Shown here piece after piece: positions 25,701 through 35,046 of a stretch of 64,000 nucleotides of DNA (the first letter of the stretch is position 1; each line of letters opens with the position of its first letter). This stretch comes from Chelonoidis abingdonii (Eukaryota; Chordata; Testudines; Testudinidae). The stretch lies in the NCBI RefSeq assembly GCF_003597395.2, contig NC_133777.1:9205621-9269620 (forward strand). The letters are read 5' to 3'. A model generated the notes under the pieces. It made no database searches, had not been told where the DNA came from, and was given only the letters and a program-made list of their open reading frames with translations. Both the position numbers and the translations under genes were made by a program.

Positions 25701-28700
25701 TTTTGTGAGGGCTCCTGTTGCATGGGGCCCCAGGTAATTGCTCTGCTTGCTACCCCCCCCCCCCCCCCGCAATGCCACCCCTGGCTTTTGTATGCAGAAA
25801 AGCAGTGCTTGTGGCACAGGTGGGGCATGGAGTTTTTATTGCATGCTGGGGGAGAGGGGGACTTAGAATAAAAAGAAGGTTGAGACCCCCTGGGCTATAG
25901 CACGGGTCAGCAAACTCAGTGACCGTGGGCAGTGCAGAGCTGTAGTTCCCTGCAGCTGACCTGCAATGGGTTTGCGTCTGCCATGTCTGCTGCACTTCTG
26001 CCTGGGGTATTTATCCTAAGCTCCCACCTGCATGTGCTTTGGGAGGGACTGTACAGGGTAAAGGAGCCCCTGCTGCATTGTTTTGCAGGTGGCTGTTGGG
26101 CCCTAGAGCCTGACCATGAAGCGCGGAAGGGAGGGAGGGAGCCCCTCTCTTCACAGGCTGAGCCCAGGAGGAAGCCTGTGTTAGTGCGTGGCTGGGGTAA
26201 TCTAAGCACAGCCCCATTTCTGCAGGCCTTGTGATTGTGCCAGCCAGACCAGTGCGACTGCCCAGACTCCACAGGCTGTATGCCTTTGGCTTTGCACCAG
26301 CTCCGGGCGTTTACTGGAGCTGGGGCTGCCTTGTGGGCCGCAGGGGCTGGGAAGCCCTAGCGAGCTGATATCTCAAACGAGAGGAACCTGCCCGCTGCTG
26401 GGCGGGATTAGCCCCACTAATCCCCTTGCCTGGAGGAGGGCGGGGAGGTGTGGAGAAAGGACACAAGGTTGTTAGCAAGGAGGGGGAGGGAGGTGCCAGT
26501 TTGCAATGTGGCCTTTCCCTTGTCTGTGCCCTTCCTGTCTCGCCCCTGTAGAAGTGGGGAGTACGGGGGGGTCTGGGCTCCAGGGAATGTCCCTCCCCCT
26601 CCAAGGGGTGTAAACAGCCTGACCTGCCCTCATGTCCACACGCAGGCATTTGTGGGGTTACTGTTAATTAGCGAATTTGTGTAAAGTGCCGTTGGGGCTC
26701 AGCATTGCTGACATCCCTCCCCTGCGGCACTCCTGGGGAGGGAGCAGTTCTCGGGCGGGGAGAGACATGAAATCCCCCTGCCTCCCCCTCTGCAGCCAGC
26801 ATGTGCATAGCCGGCTCCTGGCCATTGCCCTGCAGCTCCCCTCTGCAGCAAGAGGAGGATGCTGGGTTACCTCAGATCACCCCCCACTCCCAGCCGACCC
26901 CAGAAGGTGCCTGGAGGGCTCTGCGTTTGGAGCATTTCCTCGACTTCCTTGGCGTCTGCCCCAGTGCTGGGAAAGCGGCTGGTGTGTAAAGTCTCGGGTT
27001 GGTCCTGGTCTGTGGAAACGAGCCAGCAAGAGACTGGCCCTTGCAGAACCTTGGAACGATTGGGGTACCAAAGAGGGGAGCAGCGTACTGCCATGCCAGC
27101 GCCACCTGGCTGAGGGGGAGTGTGGGCAACAGGCAACGGGGAGCCTTGTCTGGCAGGATATAGGCCTGGCTCAGACAGGAGAGGACCCAGTGTCCTGCTT
27201 CCACAGTCACGTGAGGGAGCTGGGCTGCTAGCAATGCATGGAGTGAAGGTGCCTGCAAAAATGGAGAGAGGACAGTCATCAGATCCAGGTTGGGAGCTGG
27301 AAAAGGACAGGGATTCCTCACCCCTGCCCCCTTATACACATGGGACCCCTCCAGTCTGTGCTGGCACACAAGGGGTTAATCTAAGGCGTGTGTACACAGG
27401 GAGATGTACTGGCTTAATTCTACTGCTATCGTTACAGCACGCCAGTGCCCAAAGAGGAGCAAGAGTGCCTCTTTCCAGTTTAGCTCCTGCTGCTTGGGCA
27501 GGTGTCCTCACGGGGAGTTATACCAGCGTAACTAGAGCGTTATATGATGCTGGTAAATTGCCCCATGTAGACAAGCCCTAACTAACTCCTAATCACTAAA
27601 GCTTTGGGACCCACTAATGTACCGAGACGAATCCAGGTGTGAACCTGCACCCGTCTGGGCAATGGACCTTACTGAGCTGTGCCTCCTGCATGGCGGCGCG
27701 ACCACAGACAGGCTGGCTTTACCTGGGGGCAGGGCGTGCTGTGGTCAGGACAGGAGATGAGGACTCAGAAACTTTGGGGTCTCTGCCCAACTCTGATGTT
27801 GCCTCCTCCTGTGACCCCCCAAGTCATTTCCCCTCTCTGGGCTCTGCTTCCTCGTGCTGACTCATGGGGCTCACAGCCCTGCCCCAGCCCCCAGGAGGGG
27901 TCACACTGCTGCACGTTTGCCCCAAGTTCAAGCTCTTTGGCAGAAGGGCCAAATGCTCCCGAGTTACTAGGTCACCTCCCTGCCTCCGGTGGAGGTCAGA
28001 TACTCAGGTGAGGGGTAGCCTAGATCGCTAGAAGGGCCAGGCTAACGCTCAGTATTTTTCTCCCTTTAAAGAAAGACATGCCCACCAGCCAAAACACCCC
28101 CGAGGTGCCTGAGAACGCACTCACCTTGCCAGCCCTGGGGAATTCCTTTGGCCAGTTGGATTACAGACGCCCAGGAAGCTGTGCTGAAGCAGAGGCTGCT
28201 GGGAGCCCTCCGCTCCCCACAGATATGAGCAGATCCCCCAGAGACTATTACACCAGTGAGACACAAGAAAAACTCAAGCATCTCCCGCTGCACAGCAGTC
28301 TGGGGAAAAAAACCCTTTCCAAGGCCAGCATGTTGCCAGTGGATCCCTCCTGCTTACTGACCCCTCCCAATACGCCTCTGAACTTTGACCCTGGAAGCCC
28401 AGAATCCCCTCAGAGCACCAGCTGTGGGAAAGTCCTCCAGGACCCCAGGAAGGATGGACTCAATGGCACCAAAGCCACCACCCCTGAAGGTACCGCGAAC
28501 CATTCCTGCCCTCAAAGCCCCAGAGCTTGTGGGTTAGGCTCTGTCTTGCACTGTCAGTTCCCCTAGGAACTGCTTCCTGTAGGGAACACACCAAGTGTGC
28601 ACCCCAGGAGAACAGACTGGAGTCAGACAAGCATGGCACCAGGAGGGCAGAGCATAATCCAGCACCACTGGTTCTCCATGGCCTGGCCTCTTTGCTTCTT

Positions 28701-31700
28701 GCCACAGGGGAAGGCTTCATGGCTTAACCATCAGCAAGGCGATGGTTTGTCATGCAAATGGTTAGTCAATTTCACAGCAGAGGTATGTGGAAAAAACCCC
28801 ATCGTCAGGGAAGGGTCACGGCCCAGGAGTGGGAGGGGTTGGAGAGTGAGCCCACCCTGCACTCACCCCACACCAACAGCTTCTGTCCCGCGGGGCTGGG
28901 TCCAGCTCCCTGCTTCAGTTATTGAAACCCTGTGGGCTAGGTGGCACCATCAATCAGATTTGGTGCATCCGCGCCTCTGCCTCCATCAATGGTGGGGCGG
29001 ACGGCCGAATCAGAATTGTACTGCGACCACATGAGTCGCAATAGCTGGAGTAGGGCCCAGAGGGCTGCAGGGGTCACGGCCTGCATGAAAATTCACAATT
29101 ACTGCGAGCAGTGTGACCTCTGTGCCACAATCTAGCCTGAACCATCAGGTGAGCAATCCCTGCATGCCCTGGCCCTAGCCGAGGTCACCTTAACCTTTAT
29201 CATCCCAGCTAGCTACAGCGAGCTCTGTCTGGCTGCTCTGTGGGGGCACTGAAGAGCCTTTGATGCTTTCTGTAAGAGCAGGCGCCTTTGGCCAAAGCCC
29301 CCCTTTCCTTTCCTTCCTGCCCTTTGCCATTAGCCAGTGAGCTACCACCCTGCAGCCTGCCAGTCGCTGTACGTTTACAGACTGTCAAGTGCCTTTGAGA
29401 TCCTTGGGGTTCAGCGTAAAAGAAAGACGATGTTATTACCTTGCTCCCAGGAGCAGGCAGAGGCCTTGTGCTTCCATTTCAGATGTTTGCGGGGACTCAG
29501 TGGGTGCTTGGCATCTAAATCCAGCTGCACCTCCTAAAGATGTAGCGGTTAATTGGTTCGAATGTGTGACCCAGTGTCCAGTAGGTGGAACTAAACAGAG
29601 GCAGGAAGGTGTTTGTGAGACACCTGGGCATCAGAGGAGGCACTCCTGAAACAGCAGCTAGTGGAAAATCCCACACTTTGCACATATCGGCAGCTGCGTT
29701 TCTCGTGGCCAATGGCAGGGTGATTACGCCCATGTGTTTATTTTTAAAACCCCAGTCCCTCCACCTCCAGCTGTGAGCCAGGAGAGGAAACGAAAGGCCA
29801 GCAAATAGAACCCAGATGTCAGTGCGACCGTGCTAGAGCCAAAGCACCATGCAGAGCTGGGTGGATTCCAGCCGCTGAGCCACAGGAGCAGCCTGTGTCC
29901 ATGTGAGAATGCAATACTCCAGGAGTGTTTTATAAGGTCACTATGGAGGCCAGGAAGGGAAGGCAGACTCTCCTGGCTGACTGGGCTCCGCCGTATTCAT
30001 GAATGCAGAGTGGAGTCATGGCCAGCTTGAGCCTTCATTGGCGTCACCTACCAAGCCGTAGCCAAAAAATTTCAGTTTTGCAAAATCCAACATGCTGGAG
30101 GAATTGAACGGCCTTTCTTGTTCTCGTGCCACCATTTATTCGGAGAACGCTCCTGCCGCTGAAAAAAGCTTGCCCATTAACTCCTGTAACCCTGCAGAGC
30201 TCTTTAGGGCCAGATGTTCAAAGGAGTAGCAACCCAAAGTGTCATTTTGTGCCCTCAGGATTTGTGCAGCCTAGTTTCTGTAAGTGCAGACGTTCACCCG
30301 TGGTTGGGCAAGCGGCCTCTGCATGAGCACAAGCCAAGGCTTAAAACCTTATCCAAGAATCGGTGTGAGGGCAACACTTGGCCACAATTGGAGCGGCCTC
30401 TTTGGGCTTTTAAGGTCAACGGGCTCTGGAGCTCTCCAGACAGGCCGGGGAAGAGGGCAGAGTGCTTTCACCAGCCAGCCTGCCTCCCCCAGGCTTGTCC
30501 ACATTATTGACCAATGTCTGATGTTCTAGACTGATATTTAATGGCTCCTGCAGCCAGCAGGCTCTCCCCTCTGGGCCGAGCCCCTCCTTGGGAAGTATTT
30601 TCTGCCATTTTCACTGTCTGTCCCCAGCTGTCGGGGGCTGGTGCAGGCCCTACGCAGGAATATTTTGCCCCCCCCCCCCCAACACATACGAATACAAGAC
30701 CCCCTTGAGTTGTTCAAGGCCCTAAACAATTGCTTAGTCTGCTTATTCCTAGTGCTGGCTCTGCCACTGCACTCCCTGAGTGTCATTGCATGGGCAGTTT
30801 GGCAAAGCCCACATGAAGTGAGCTCTCCCCCACCCACCCCCCGCCGGCCCGACAGGTGTGCTGTTGCCAGGCACAGAGGCACTCCAGGCAGCCTGGCTGA
30901 TACACTGCTTATTCCAGCTGTGATTGCCAGTGGGACAGGAAAGGGGGAGCTCCGTGCAGAGAGGAGCAGGCTGGGTTGGGTGAATAATGCTTGTCTGTCC
31001 TCCTGAAACACCATCTCTTTGGCCCCAGGATGTTCTCCGCTGCCCTATGACTATCCCACGCCAGCGTCCTCCAGTCGCAGCTCAGCCACGGATGATTTCT
31101 GCTACGTCTTTGTGGTGGAGTTGGAAAAAGGGCCCATCGGGCTGGGGATGGGACTGATTGATGGCTTGGTGAGTACATTTCGCTCTGACTCGCAGAATAG
31201 TTAGACCTGGGCTCGTGCTGCAGGGAATGTATTATATGAAGATGAAAAGTGATCTATAAAGCTAACGCCGGGTGTATGTCCTATAGGTAGCCCAGGCTTC
31301 CTTTCCTATGAAATCTGACCAAGTTGCTTGGATTAATCTCAGAGGTGAATGCAAGTGCCATGATCTCTTAGGTTATACTGATGGATCCCAATAAGGCCCT
31401 GTAAGAAATCAGACACCTGCTAGCTCAGACCTAGCTGTAATGCTTATATCAAAGCTGCCTCAAGGCCTGCGGAGAATCGATTATATTAGATATGCCCAAC
31501 GCACTTGCTAGAGTCCTTTGCGGAAGAAGGTTGCAAGACTAGGATGCAAGACTAAGGAAGGCCTTTCCTGCCCCATCACAAGTGACAGGTGAATGTCAAA
31601 AAAAAAATCTGGCCGGAGGCTGGCCAGGTGGAGAGCACCCTCCAAGAGCTCATTGCTGAGTAGGAATGAAATGGGTTGTCCTGCCCTGCATTCATGGTAC

Positions 31701-34408
31701 ACGCTCAGGATAGCCAATGCTGAGTGAAAGCAGAAAAGTCACAGGAACGTCCCTGCTTTCATGCATTAGGGGTTGCAATCTGGTTTAGTGCAATGGGTCA
31801 GTGTAACCGGGGGCTCTCTCAGCAGTTCATTAATCTGTAGAAAATAAGGCCTTACCCCTAGTTCTGACTGTATTTCATGTGCACTCAGGGAAGGAGCCTT
31901 GTCCTGCCTGGCTTGTTGATTCTTCTTCTCCCATAATTAAAATGAACAAGGGAAGTGTGGCCAGCAGCCTCCTCTGTCCACCTGGAGGTACAAACCGGGC
32001 TGAGGGCTGCCCTGCTTAGATTAGAGGACTCCCGTAGCCCAGGGCTTCAAGCACCCAGCTTGCTACTAGGACCTCCAGGAGGTCCACAGGTAGCAGTAGA
32101 TGCCAGGCCTTCAGAATTTCAGCCAGCTCCTTTTCCTCCTCACTCTGGAGCAGCCTTGCCCTGGCATTTGGAGATGCTTGGCTTGTTGGTACTGCAGAAT
32201 TCTTGGAGCAGGTCATGAGACTCCCCCTGAGCGCACAAAGGAACTAGGGCACGTGTTTGGCATCTTCTCAGACCGGAGGAATGTATAGGCTGGGGGATGT
32301 CACTGATCCTCGGTAGGTGGTGGGGATAGACTGCAAAATCTATTTCATGCACACATAACTAGTGTTTGCCTTTTCTCTTGTGATGTCATCTGCACTTGGA
32401 AAATGTTCTACAAGCGCCTCACCATTGCTCACATAGATTCAGCTCTACCAGCATTAGCAACTTTGGGAACCTTTCTGTAGCTGGGGCCCGGGCTGCTACA
32501 GGTGATTAAAAAAGCAGCCAAAACCCACCCCACACAGGGCGGTACCATTTTCAGAAATGCCGAAGTCCCATTTTCAAAAGTGACTGACACTTGGTAGCTT
32601 ATTGAAAGTCAGGGGCCCTTAGACCCCCAAAAGCAACTTAAAAAGGGGACTATGGCACGTCAGTTGTTCAGTGGCTTTTGACGATTGTACCCAGTGTTTT
32701 GTAAGCCTGCTGTAAGCAGGAGTTTGAAATGCCTGCAGCAGCTAGTAAGCAGTGGACACCAAAGCTCCCAACACTGCTGCCCCAGAGATGTCGAGTCTGA
32801 GAAGCTGTGTATCCGTTTGCCTTGTGCAGAACCTGTCTCCCCCCTGCCCTGATACTGACTGTTGTTAATTGCTGACAGCACACCCCTTTGAATTCTCCTG
32901 GCATCTACATCAGGACCCTCATCCAGGACAGTCCTGCAGCCTCAGATGGCAGACTCTCCATAGGAGACCGCATCCTGGCTGTTAACGGCACCAGTCTGAT
33001 TGGAGCAGATTACCAGAGGTAAACAAAACAAAAAGCTGGGGGGTGGGAGGCTTTGAAGACAGTGATGTATGTTGCAAAACCGCAGGCCTGGCCCTACTGG
33101 AGAGTTGGCCCAGTACTCAACGGCGCAGGAGAAAGTCGTCGCTACAGCCTTCTCCAGCAGCTGCAGGCATTTTAAACTCCTGCGTGGAGCAGGCTCAGTC
33201 TCCTAGTTGCTCCTGGTGATGCCTGGGCTAGTAGCAGAAGGGAATGTTCTGTAGCCCAGGGAAGGCAGGAGAGCTGCCACGTGGGTAGCAAAGTGGCATC
33301 AGCAGGGGAGCCAGGAGTTTCAAATAGCTGCTGCTGGCAAAAAGCGTGTGTCTGGTGAAAGATCAGTGCTCTCCTGCCAGACTGGGCATGTATTTCCCTG
33401 CAGCAGGACACACTCCATCCCTGGCCACCACCATGCCAGTTGGTCTGACCCTTTCAAGATAACGCCTCAAGTGGCGTTTCGTTGAACGGTGGCCCAGGGT
33501 CCATTCAGTTGGAAGGAGCAGCAGCTTCTGCAATGGGCCTGGGCCTTTAGAAAGCCCCACATGAGCCTCGGCTACAGGAGGACTTAACAGCTCTGGGCGT
33601 TGCAAGAAATGCTTGTTGCTTATCAGTGACGTTCCTCTATGGGCTCAGTGCAGGCTGCGACCCTAGTGGGATTAAAAAGAATTCCAGAGGAGAAATAACC
33701 TCTGCTGGGGTGTGTGTCTTCTGGGATCAGGCAGTGATCCAGCTCTCAGGTGGGGTGGGGGAATGGCAACTTGTAATGGGAGCACGGAGCAGCCTAGTGC
33801 TGAGTATCACCATGAGGGCAAGCAGCTGGCTGCAGCCCAGCTCCAAACTCACTTAATGCTTCCAGAGGACACATAAATTAAAGCCTCAGCCCCACCTGGC
33901 TTTCTATGATGTGAACAAAGAGATACATGAGCTGGACAGCAAGTGTAAGGGGGAGAGATGGGATAGACCCCGATTACTCGGGAGCTGGAGGAGGTTAGAG
34001 AAGTGGGGGAGATGAATAACTGTAAAGCCCCCCACCCACCAAGTAAACCTCAACAGCAGTTACCCCGAGGAACGCAGTGAAGCCTGGCTCTTGGGACCTT
34101 GTCTCTAAAGCCTGCCTAGCATTTGCTGTGCCAAGGGCGAATGGGGGGTGGAGCAGAGGGAGAGCCTCCCCCAGGACTGACAGCCCAACCTGGGCTCCCC
34201 AAGAGCAGACTAGAGGGATCCTCAGTGTCACACTACTCTGGGTAGTGAGCGTGGGGCAGGGACATTAACCTCTCTGTGCTGGTTCTCTGGTTTCTCCAGT
34301 GCAGTGGAGCTCATCCGGTCCGGAGGGAAGAAGCTGCGGTTTCTGGTTGCCAAGTCTGACATGGAAATAGCCAAGAAAATCAGCTCCAGCTCATCATCGT
34401 CCTCTTAA
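4550..34408 (+). CDS. RADIL: RADIL, Ras-associating and dilute domain protein, C-terminal 609 residues (5' partial)
   Basis: RADIL is a cytoplasmic effector of Rap GTPases that promotes integrin-dependent adhesion and neural crest migration. Ten exons are visible: 4550-4706, 13147-13259, 15583-15820, 21935-22107, 23205-23355, 24656-24846, 28072-28489, 31029-31168, 32879-33018 and 34300-34408. Every junction is GT-AG and all phases agree, giving 610 codons including TAA. Fragment residues about 20-330 are the dilute (DIL) domain, with signatures such as [20 protein letters not shown] and [10 protein letters not shown]. Residues 330-500 are a Pro/Ser-rich linker. Residues 504-595 are a PDZ domain whose carboxylate-binding loop reads GLGM (518-521). 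Human RADIL is about 1075 residues, so the RA and FHA domains lie upstream of the window. The protein ends in eight serines, unlike the human C terminus as I recall it. Identification rests on remembered exon-by-exon similarity to human RADIL. The paralogue RASIP1 was considered, but it lacks this PDZ domain. Confidence 0.95.
5215..5525 (+). repeat. Interspersed repeat with internal promoter-like tracts
   Basis: Motifs cttcaaatgcttgtacatgt, cgacccaccagacccttctt and tatagttagtataagtagtt match a dispersed turtle repeat. Class undetermined (LTR is possible). Confidence 0.45.
7184..7368 (-). mobile_element. Cry-type tRNA-derived SINE
   Basis: On the minus strand it reads from GGGGGAGGGATAGTTCAGTG through a box-B-like GTGAATTCAATTC to a CR1-like tail (TTGGACTAGATGACCTCCTG). 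The tRNA head plus CR1 tail marks the turtle Cry SINE family. Confidence 0.85.
8399..8507. mobile_element. Short TIR element
   Basis: Begins TAGGGCTGGCTGAAAA and ends with the inverse TAGAACTGGCTGAAAA. The interior contains gcaaaaaatttgtcc and aagaaatttgaaatgc. Target duplication not clear. Confidence 0.6.
9376..9560. repeat. Palindromic repeat with AAGCACTTAAG core
   Basis: Contains cagcaaagcacttaagtgag, gcacatgcttaactttcagc and ccattgacatcaatgg, with inverted symmetry about 9490. A related copy lies near 17410-17540. Confidence 0.6.
12835..13080 (+). repeat. MIR-like SINE (CORE-SINE)
   Basis: Reads from tatagcgcttgccatccagg through cccccttttacagaccgagg, then caagggcacacaatgagtca and ctggctcccaatccca, the recognisable order of an amniote MIR. 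It ends about 70 bases before a RADIL exon. Confidence 0.75.
13147..13259 (+). CDS. RADIL: RADIL exon, DIL domain
   Basis: Completes the split Gly and encodes fragment residues 54-90, including [18 protein letters not shown] and [10 protein letters not shown]. Acceptor ctttag, donor AAG|gtatgt; it ends in phase 0. Confidence 0.95.
13710..13830 (+). repeat. Ancient SINE-like remnant
   Basis: Shows gccccactgggccaggcata and agagcccttgccccaaagaa, then cagtctgaataggtaagaca, a widespread amniote repeat body. Confidence 0.55.
14211..14395 (-). mobile_element. CR1 LINE 3' end
   Basis: Reverse-oriented CR1 3' terminal sequence: tcatagactcataggtcaga, gatcatctagtctgacctcc and gcacaaggcaggccacaaaa. Confidence 0.75.
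15583..15820 (+). CDS. RADIL: RADIL exon, DIL domain core
   Basis: Encodes fragment residues 91-169 plus one base. It contains [16 protein letters not shown], then [14 protein letters not shown] [19 protein letters not shown] and [20 protein letters not shown], the helical core of the dilute domain. Acceptor tccag, donor AAAG|gtgagt. Confidence 0.95.
17410..17540. repeat. Repeat with AAGCACTTAAGCACATGCTT core
   Basis: Shares its core with the element near 9376-9560, followed by the cattgaacttcatg stretch. Confidence 0.5.
17815..19209 (+). mobile_element. CR1 LINE fragment (reverse transcriptase to 3' end), split by an insert
   Basis: The left part encodes a decayed reverse transcriptase stretch with [16 protein letters not shown]. 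The right part encodes the C-terminal pol block with [20 protein letters not shown] and [11 protein letters not shown]. The 3' end (ccaggaggtcaggccaggtg, gtggtcccttcaggccttgg) is typical CR1. Stops and frameshifts show it is dead. The element is interrupted at 18317-18713. Confidence 0.8.
18317..18713. mobile_element. hAT-like insert within the CR1 LINE
   Basis: Ends CATAGGCACCAACTTCC and inverse CATGGGTGCTGACTCC. Flanked by tttgacat (18309-18316) and tttggtgt (18714-18721); the three differences are all transitions, so this is a plausible aged 8-bp duplication. The CR1 sequence continues on either side. Interior is C-rich then G-rich. Confidence 0.65.
21935..22107 (+). CDS. RADIL: RADIL exon, DIL domain
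   Basis: Completes a split Gly and encodes residues 171-227, with [20 protein letters not shown] and [20 protein letters not shown]. Acceptor ccacag, donor CAG|gtgaga, ending in phase 0. Confidence 0.95.
22108..23204 (+). other. RADIL: RADIL intron
   Basis: About 1.1 kb with no coding signal. A short piece near 22178-22230 (cccattgaatccaatcagat) resembles a repeat family also seen near 6930-7020 and 7980-8050. Confidence 0.65.
23205..23355 (+). CDS. RADIL: RADIL exon, DIL domain
   Basis: Encodes residues 228-277 plus one base, including [20 protein letters not shown]. Acceptor gctcag, donor ACAG|gtgagt. Confidence 0.94.
23356..24655 (+). other. RADIL: RADIL intron
   Basis: About 1.3 kb. 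A diverged MIR-like SINE remnant lies near 23960-24165; it includes the typical stretch from an inventory-like tttaacattatgg to tagaccaaccttcctcc. Nothing else is supported. Confidence 0.65.
24656..24846 (+). CDS. RADIL: RADIL exon, end of DIL domain
   Basis: Completes a split Asp and encodes residues 279-341: [20 protein letters not shown], then [16 protein letters not shown], the last conserved DIL helix. Acceptor ttgcag, donor AAG|gtagca, phase 0. Confidence 0.95.
25540..25892. mobile_element. hAT-like element with 8-bp target-site duplication
   Basis: Begins CAGTGGGTTTCAGCAAGG and ends with the inverse CAGGGGGTCTCAACCTTC, hAT-type TIRs. Flanks ggctagag (25532-25539) and ggctatag (25893-25900) agree at 7 of 8. 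A cytosine run lies inside at 25753-25768. Confidence 0.82.
25753..25768. repeat. Poly-C tract
   Basis: Sixteen consecutive cytosines inside the hAT-like element. Confidence 0.95.
27375..27585. mobile_element. TIR-bearing MITE
   Basis: Left end CTAAGGCGTGTGTACACAGG and the inverse of the right end TTAGGGCTTGTCTACATGGG match at about 15 of 20 bases, the CAGGGCTTGTCTACA type also seen at 59775-60510. No coding capacity. Confidence 0.6.
28072..28489 (+). CDS. RADIL: RADIL exon, disordered linker between DIL and PDZ
   Basis: The largest exon in the window, residues 342-480 plus one base. The sequence is low-complexity and rich in Pro, Ser and Thr, with one conserved block, [20 protein letters not shown], which resembles the SCLLTPPSTPL block I recall from human RADIL. 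Much of the rest has no clear counterpart. Acceptor ttaaag, donor GAAG|gtaccg. Confidence 0.9.
28490..31028 (+). other. RADIL: RADIL intron, 2.5 kb
   Basis: No exon or recognisable full repeat is supported. There is a cytosine run near 30667-30680. Confidence 0.6.
31029..31168 (+). CDS. RADIL: RADIL exon, first half of PDZ domain
   Basis: Residues 481-527. A short Ser-rich lead ([10 protein letters not shown]) is followed by [24 protein letters not shown] at 518-521 occupies the place of the GLGF peptide-binding loop. Acceptor cccag, donor TTG|gtgagt. Confidence 0.96.
31169..32878 (+). other. RADIL: RADIL intron
   Basis: About 1.7 kb. A repeat piece near 32535-32660 (cccattttcaaaagtgac) is of a type seen elsewhere in turtle DNA. 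The rest looks unremarkable. Confidence 0.6.
32879..33018 (+). CDS. RADIL: RADIL exon, middle of PDZ domain
   Basis: Residues 528-573 plus two bases. Contains [20 protein letters not shown] and [20 protein letters not shown], the standard PDZ strand-helix pattern (GDRILAVNG). Acceptor gacag, donor AG|gtaaac. Confidence 0.96.
33019..34299 (+). other. RADIL: RADIL last intron
   Basis: About 1.3 kb with no feature I can support beyond the splice sites. Confidence 0.6.
34300..34408 (+). CDS. RADIL: RADIL terminal coding exon
   Basis: Residues 574-609 and TAA. Encodes [20 protein letters not shown], the last PDZ helix and strand, then MEIAKKI and eight serines. The serines use AGC, TCC, TCA, TCG and TCT codons in a mixed order, so the tail is not a pure triplet repeat. 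Acceptor ctccag. Confidence 0.95.
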
Positions 34409-34861
34409 CGCTCATGTTGCAAGGGCCTGGCCATAGCCCCCTGCAAACGAAGCTGCTGTCAAGGCCAACTATGCGAAACCTGTACCTGGAATCTGGAGGA
34501 TCCAGTTGAAATTGCACCATTCCAGGCCTAAAGAACTGTTCTCAATTTGCTTTTCAGACTGCTGGGTATCTCTGTTCTGCTCTGCACTGCTGAGCGAGTG
34601 GAGAAGGGAGTTTTACAATCCAAACACCCCTCTGCTCACAGATGTATCCCATGGGCTCATTTTACAGCTGATGTCCTTACCCCTGCCAGCCTCAGCATGG
34701 GGTTTGCATAGCCCCTCCGTAACTGCCCACTCCCTGCTCCTCTCTGCAGAGGGGAGATCCCGTTCCAGGCAGTCAGCATGCTTGTGGGCTCCATCGAACT
34801 TAGGAACAAGCTATTCCATTCCTCTGCATTATACATAAATAAAATAAAAATAAATAAATAA
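34409..34861 (+). other. RADIL: RADIL 3' UTR (inferred)
   Basis: About 430 bases without a feature lead to a cluster of AATAAA hexamers at 34838-34860. No AATAAA or ATTAAA is seen earlier after the stop; the next one on this strand is near 36399. The end is therefore inferred to be just past 34860. Confidence 0.6.
34838..34860 (+). terminator. RADIL: Polyadenylation signal cluster for RADIL
   Basis: Overlapping AATAAA hexamers at 34838-34843 and 34843-34848, then two more TAAA units. The cluster is an AAAT-type simple repeat that directly abuts the 3' tail of a reverse-oriented SINE, so it probably came with that insertion. Confidence 0.6.
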
Positions 34862-35046
34862 TGGAGATATACCTATCTCCTAGAACTGGAAGGGACCCTG
34901 ACCGGTCATCAAGTCCAGCCCCCTGCCTTCACTACCAGGCCCAAGTACTGATTTCGTCCCAGATGCCTAAGTAGCCCCCTTAAGGATTGAACTCACAACC
35001 CTGGGTTTAGCAGGCCTATGCTCAAACCACTGAGCTATCCCTTCCA
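34862..35046 (-). mobile_element. Cry-type tRNA-derived SINE
   Basis: Read on the minus strand it starts with a tRNA-like head (GGATAGCTCAGTGG as box A, GAGTTCAATCC as box B) and ends in a CR1-like tail (GGTCCCTTCCAGTTCTAGG). This is the layout of the cryptodiran turtle pol III SINE family. It sits right behind the RADIL polyadenylation cluster. Confidence 0.8.

Larger units (their letters stand above)
24847..28071 (+). other. RADIL: RADIL intron, 3.2 kb
   Basis: Contains a hAT-like element flanked by 8-bp target-site duplications (25540-25892), followed at once by another element-like start, and a TIR-bearing MITE near 27375-27585. A long open stretch around 24847-25160 is a read-through of the preceding exon into intron and is not called as coding. 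Confidence 0.7.

Noticed and set aside
34880..35046. Functional tRNA gene on the minus strand
   Set aside because: Same reason: a tRNA-derived SINE with a CR1-like tail.
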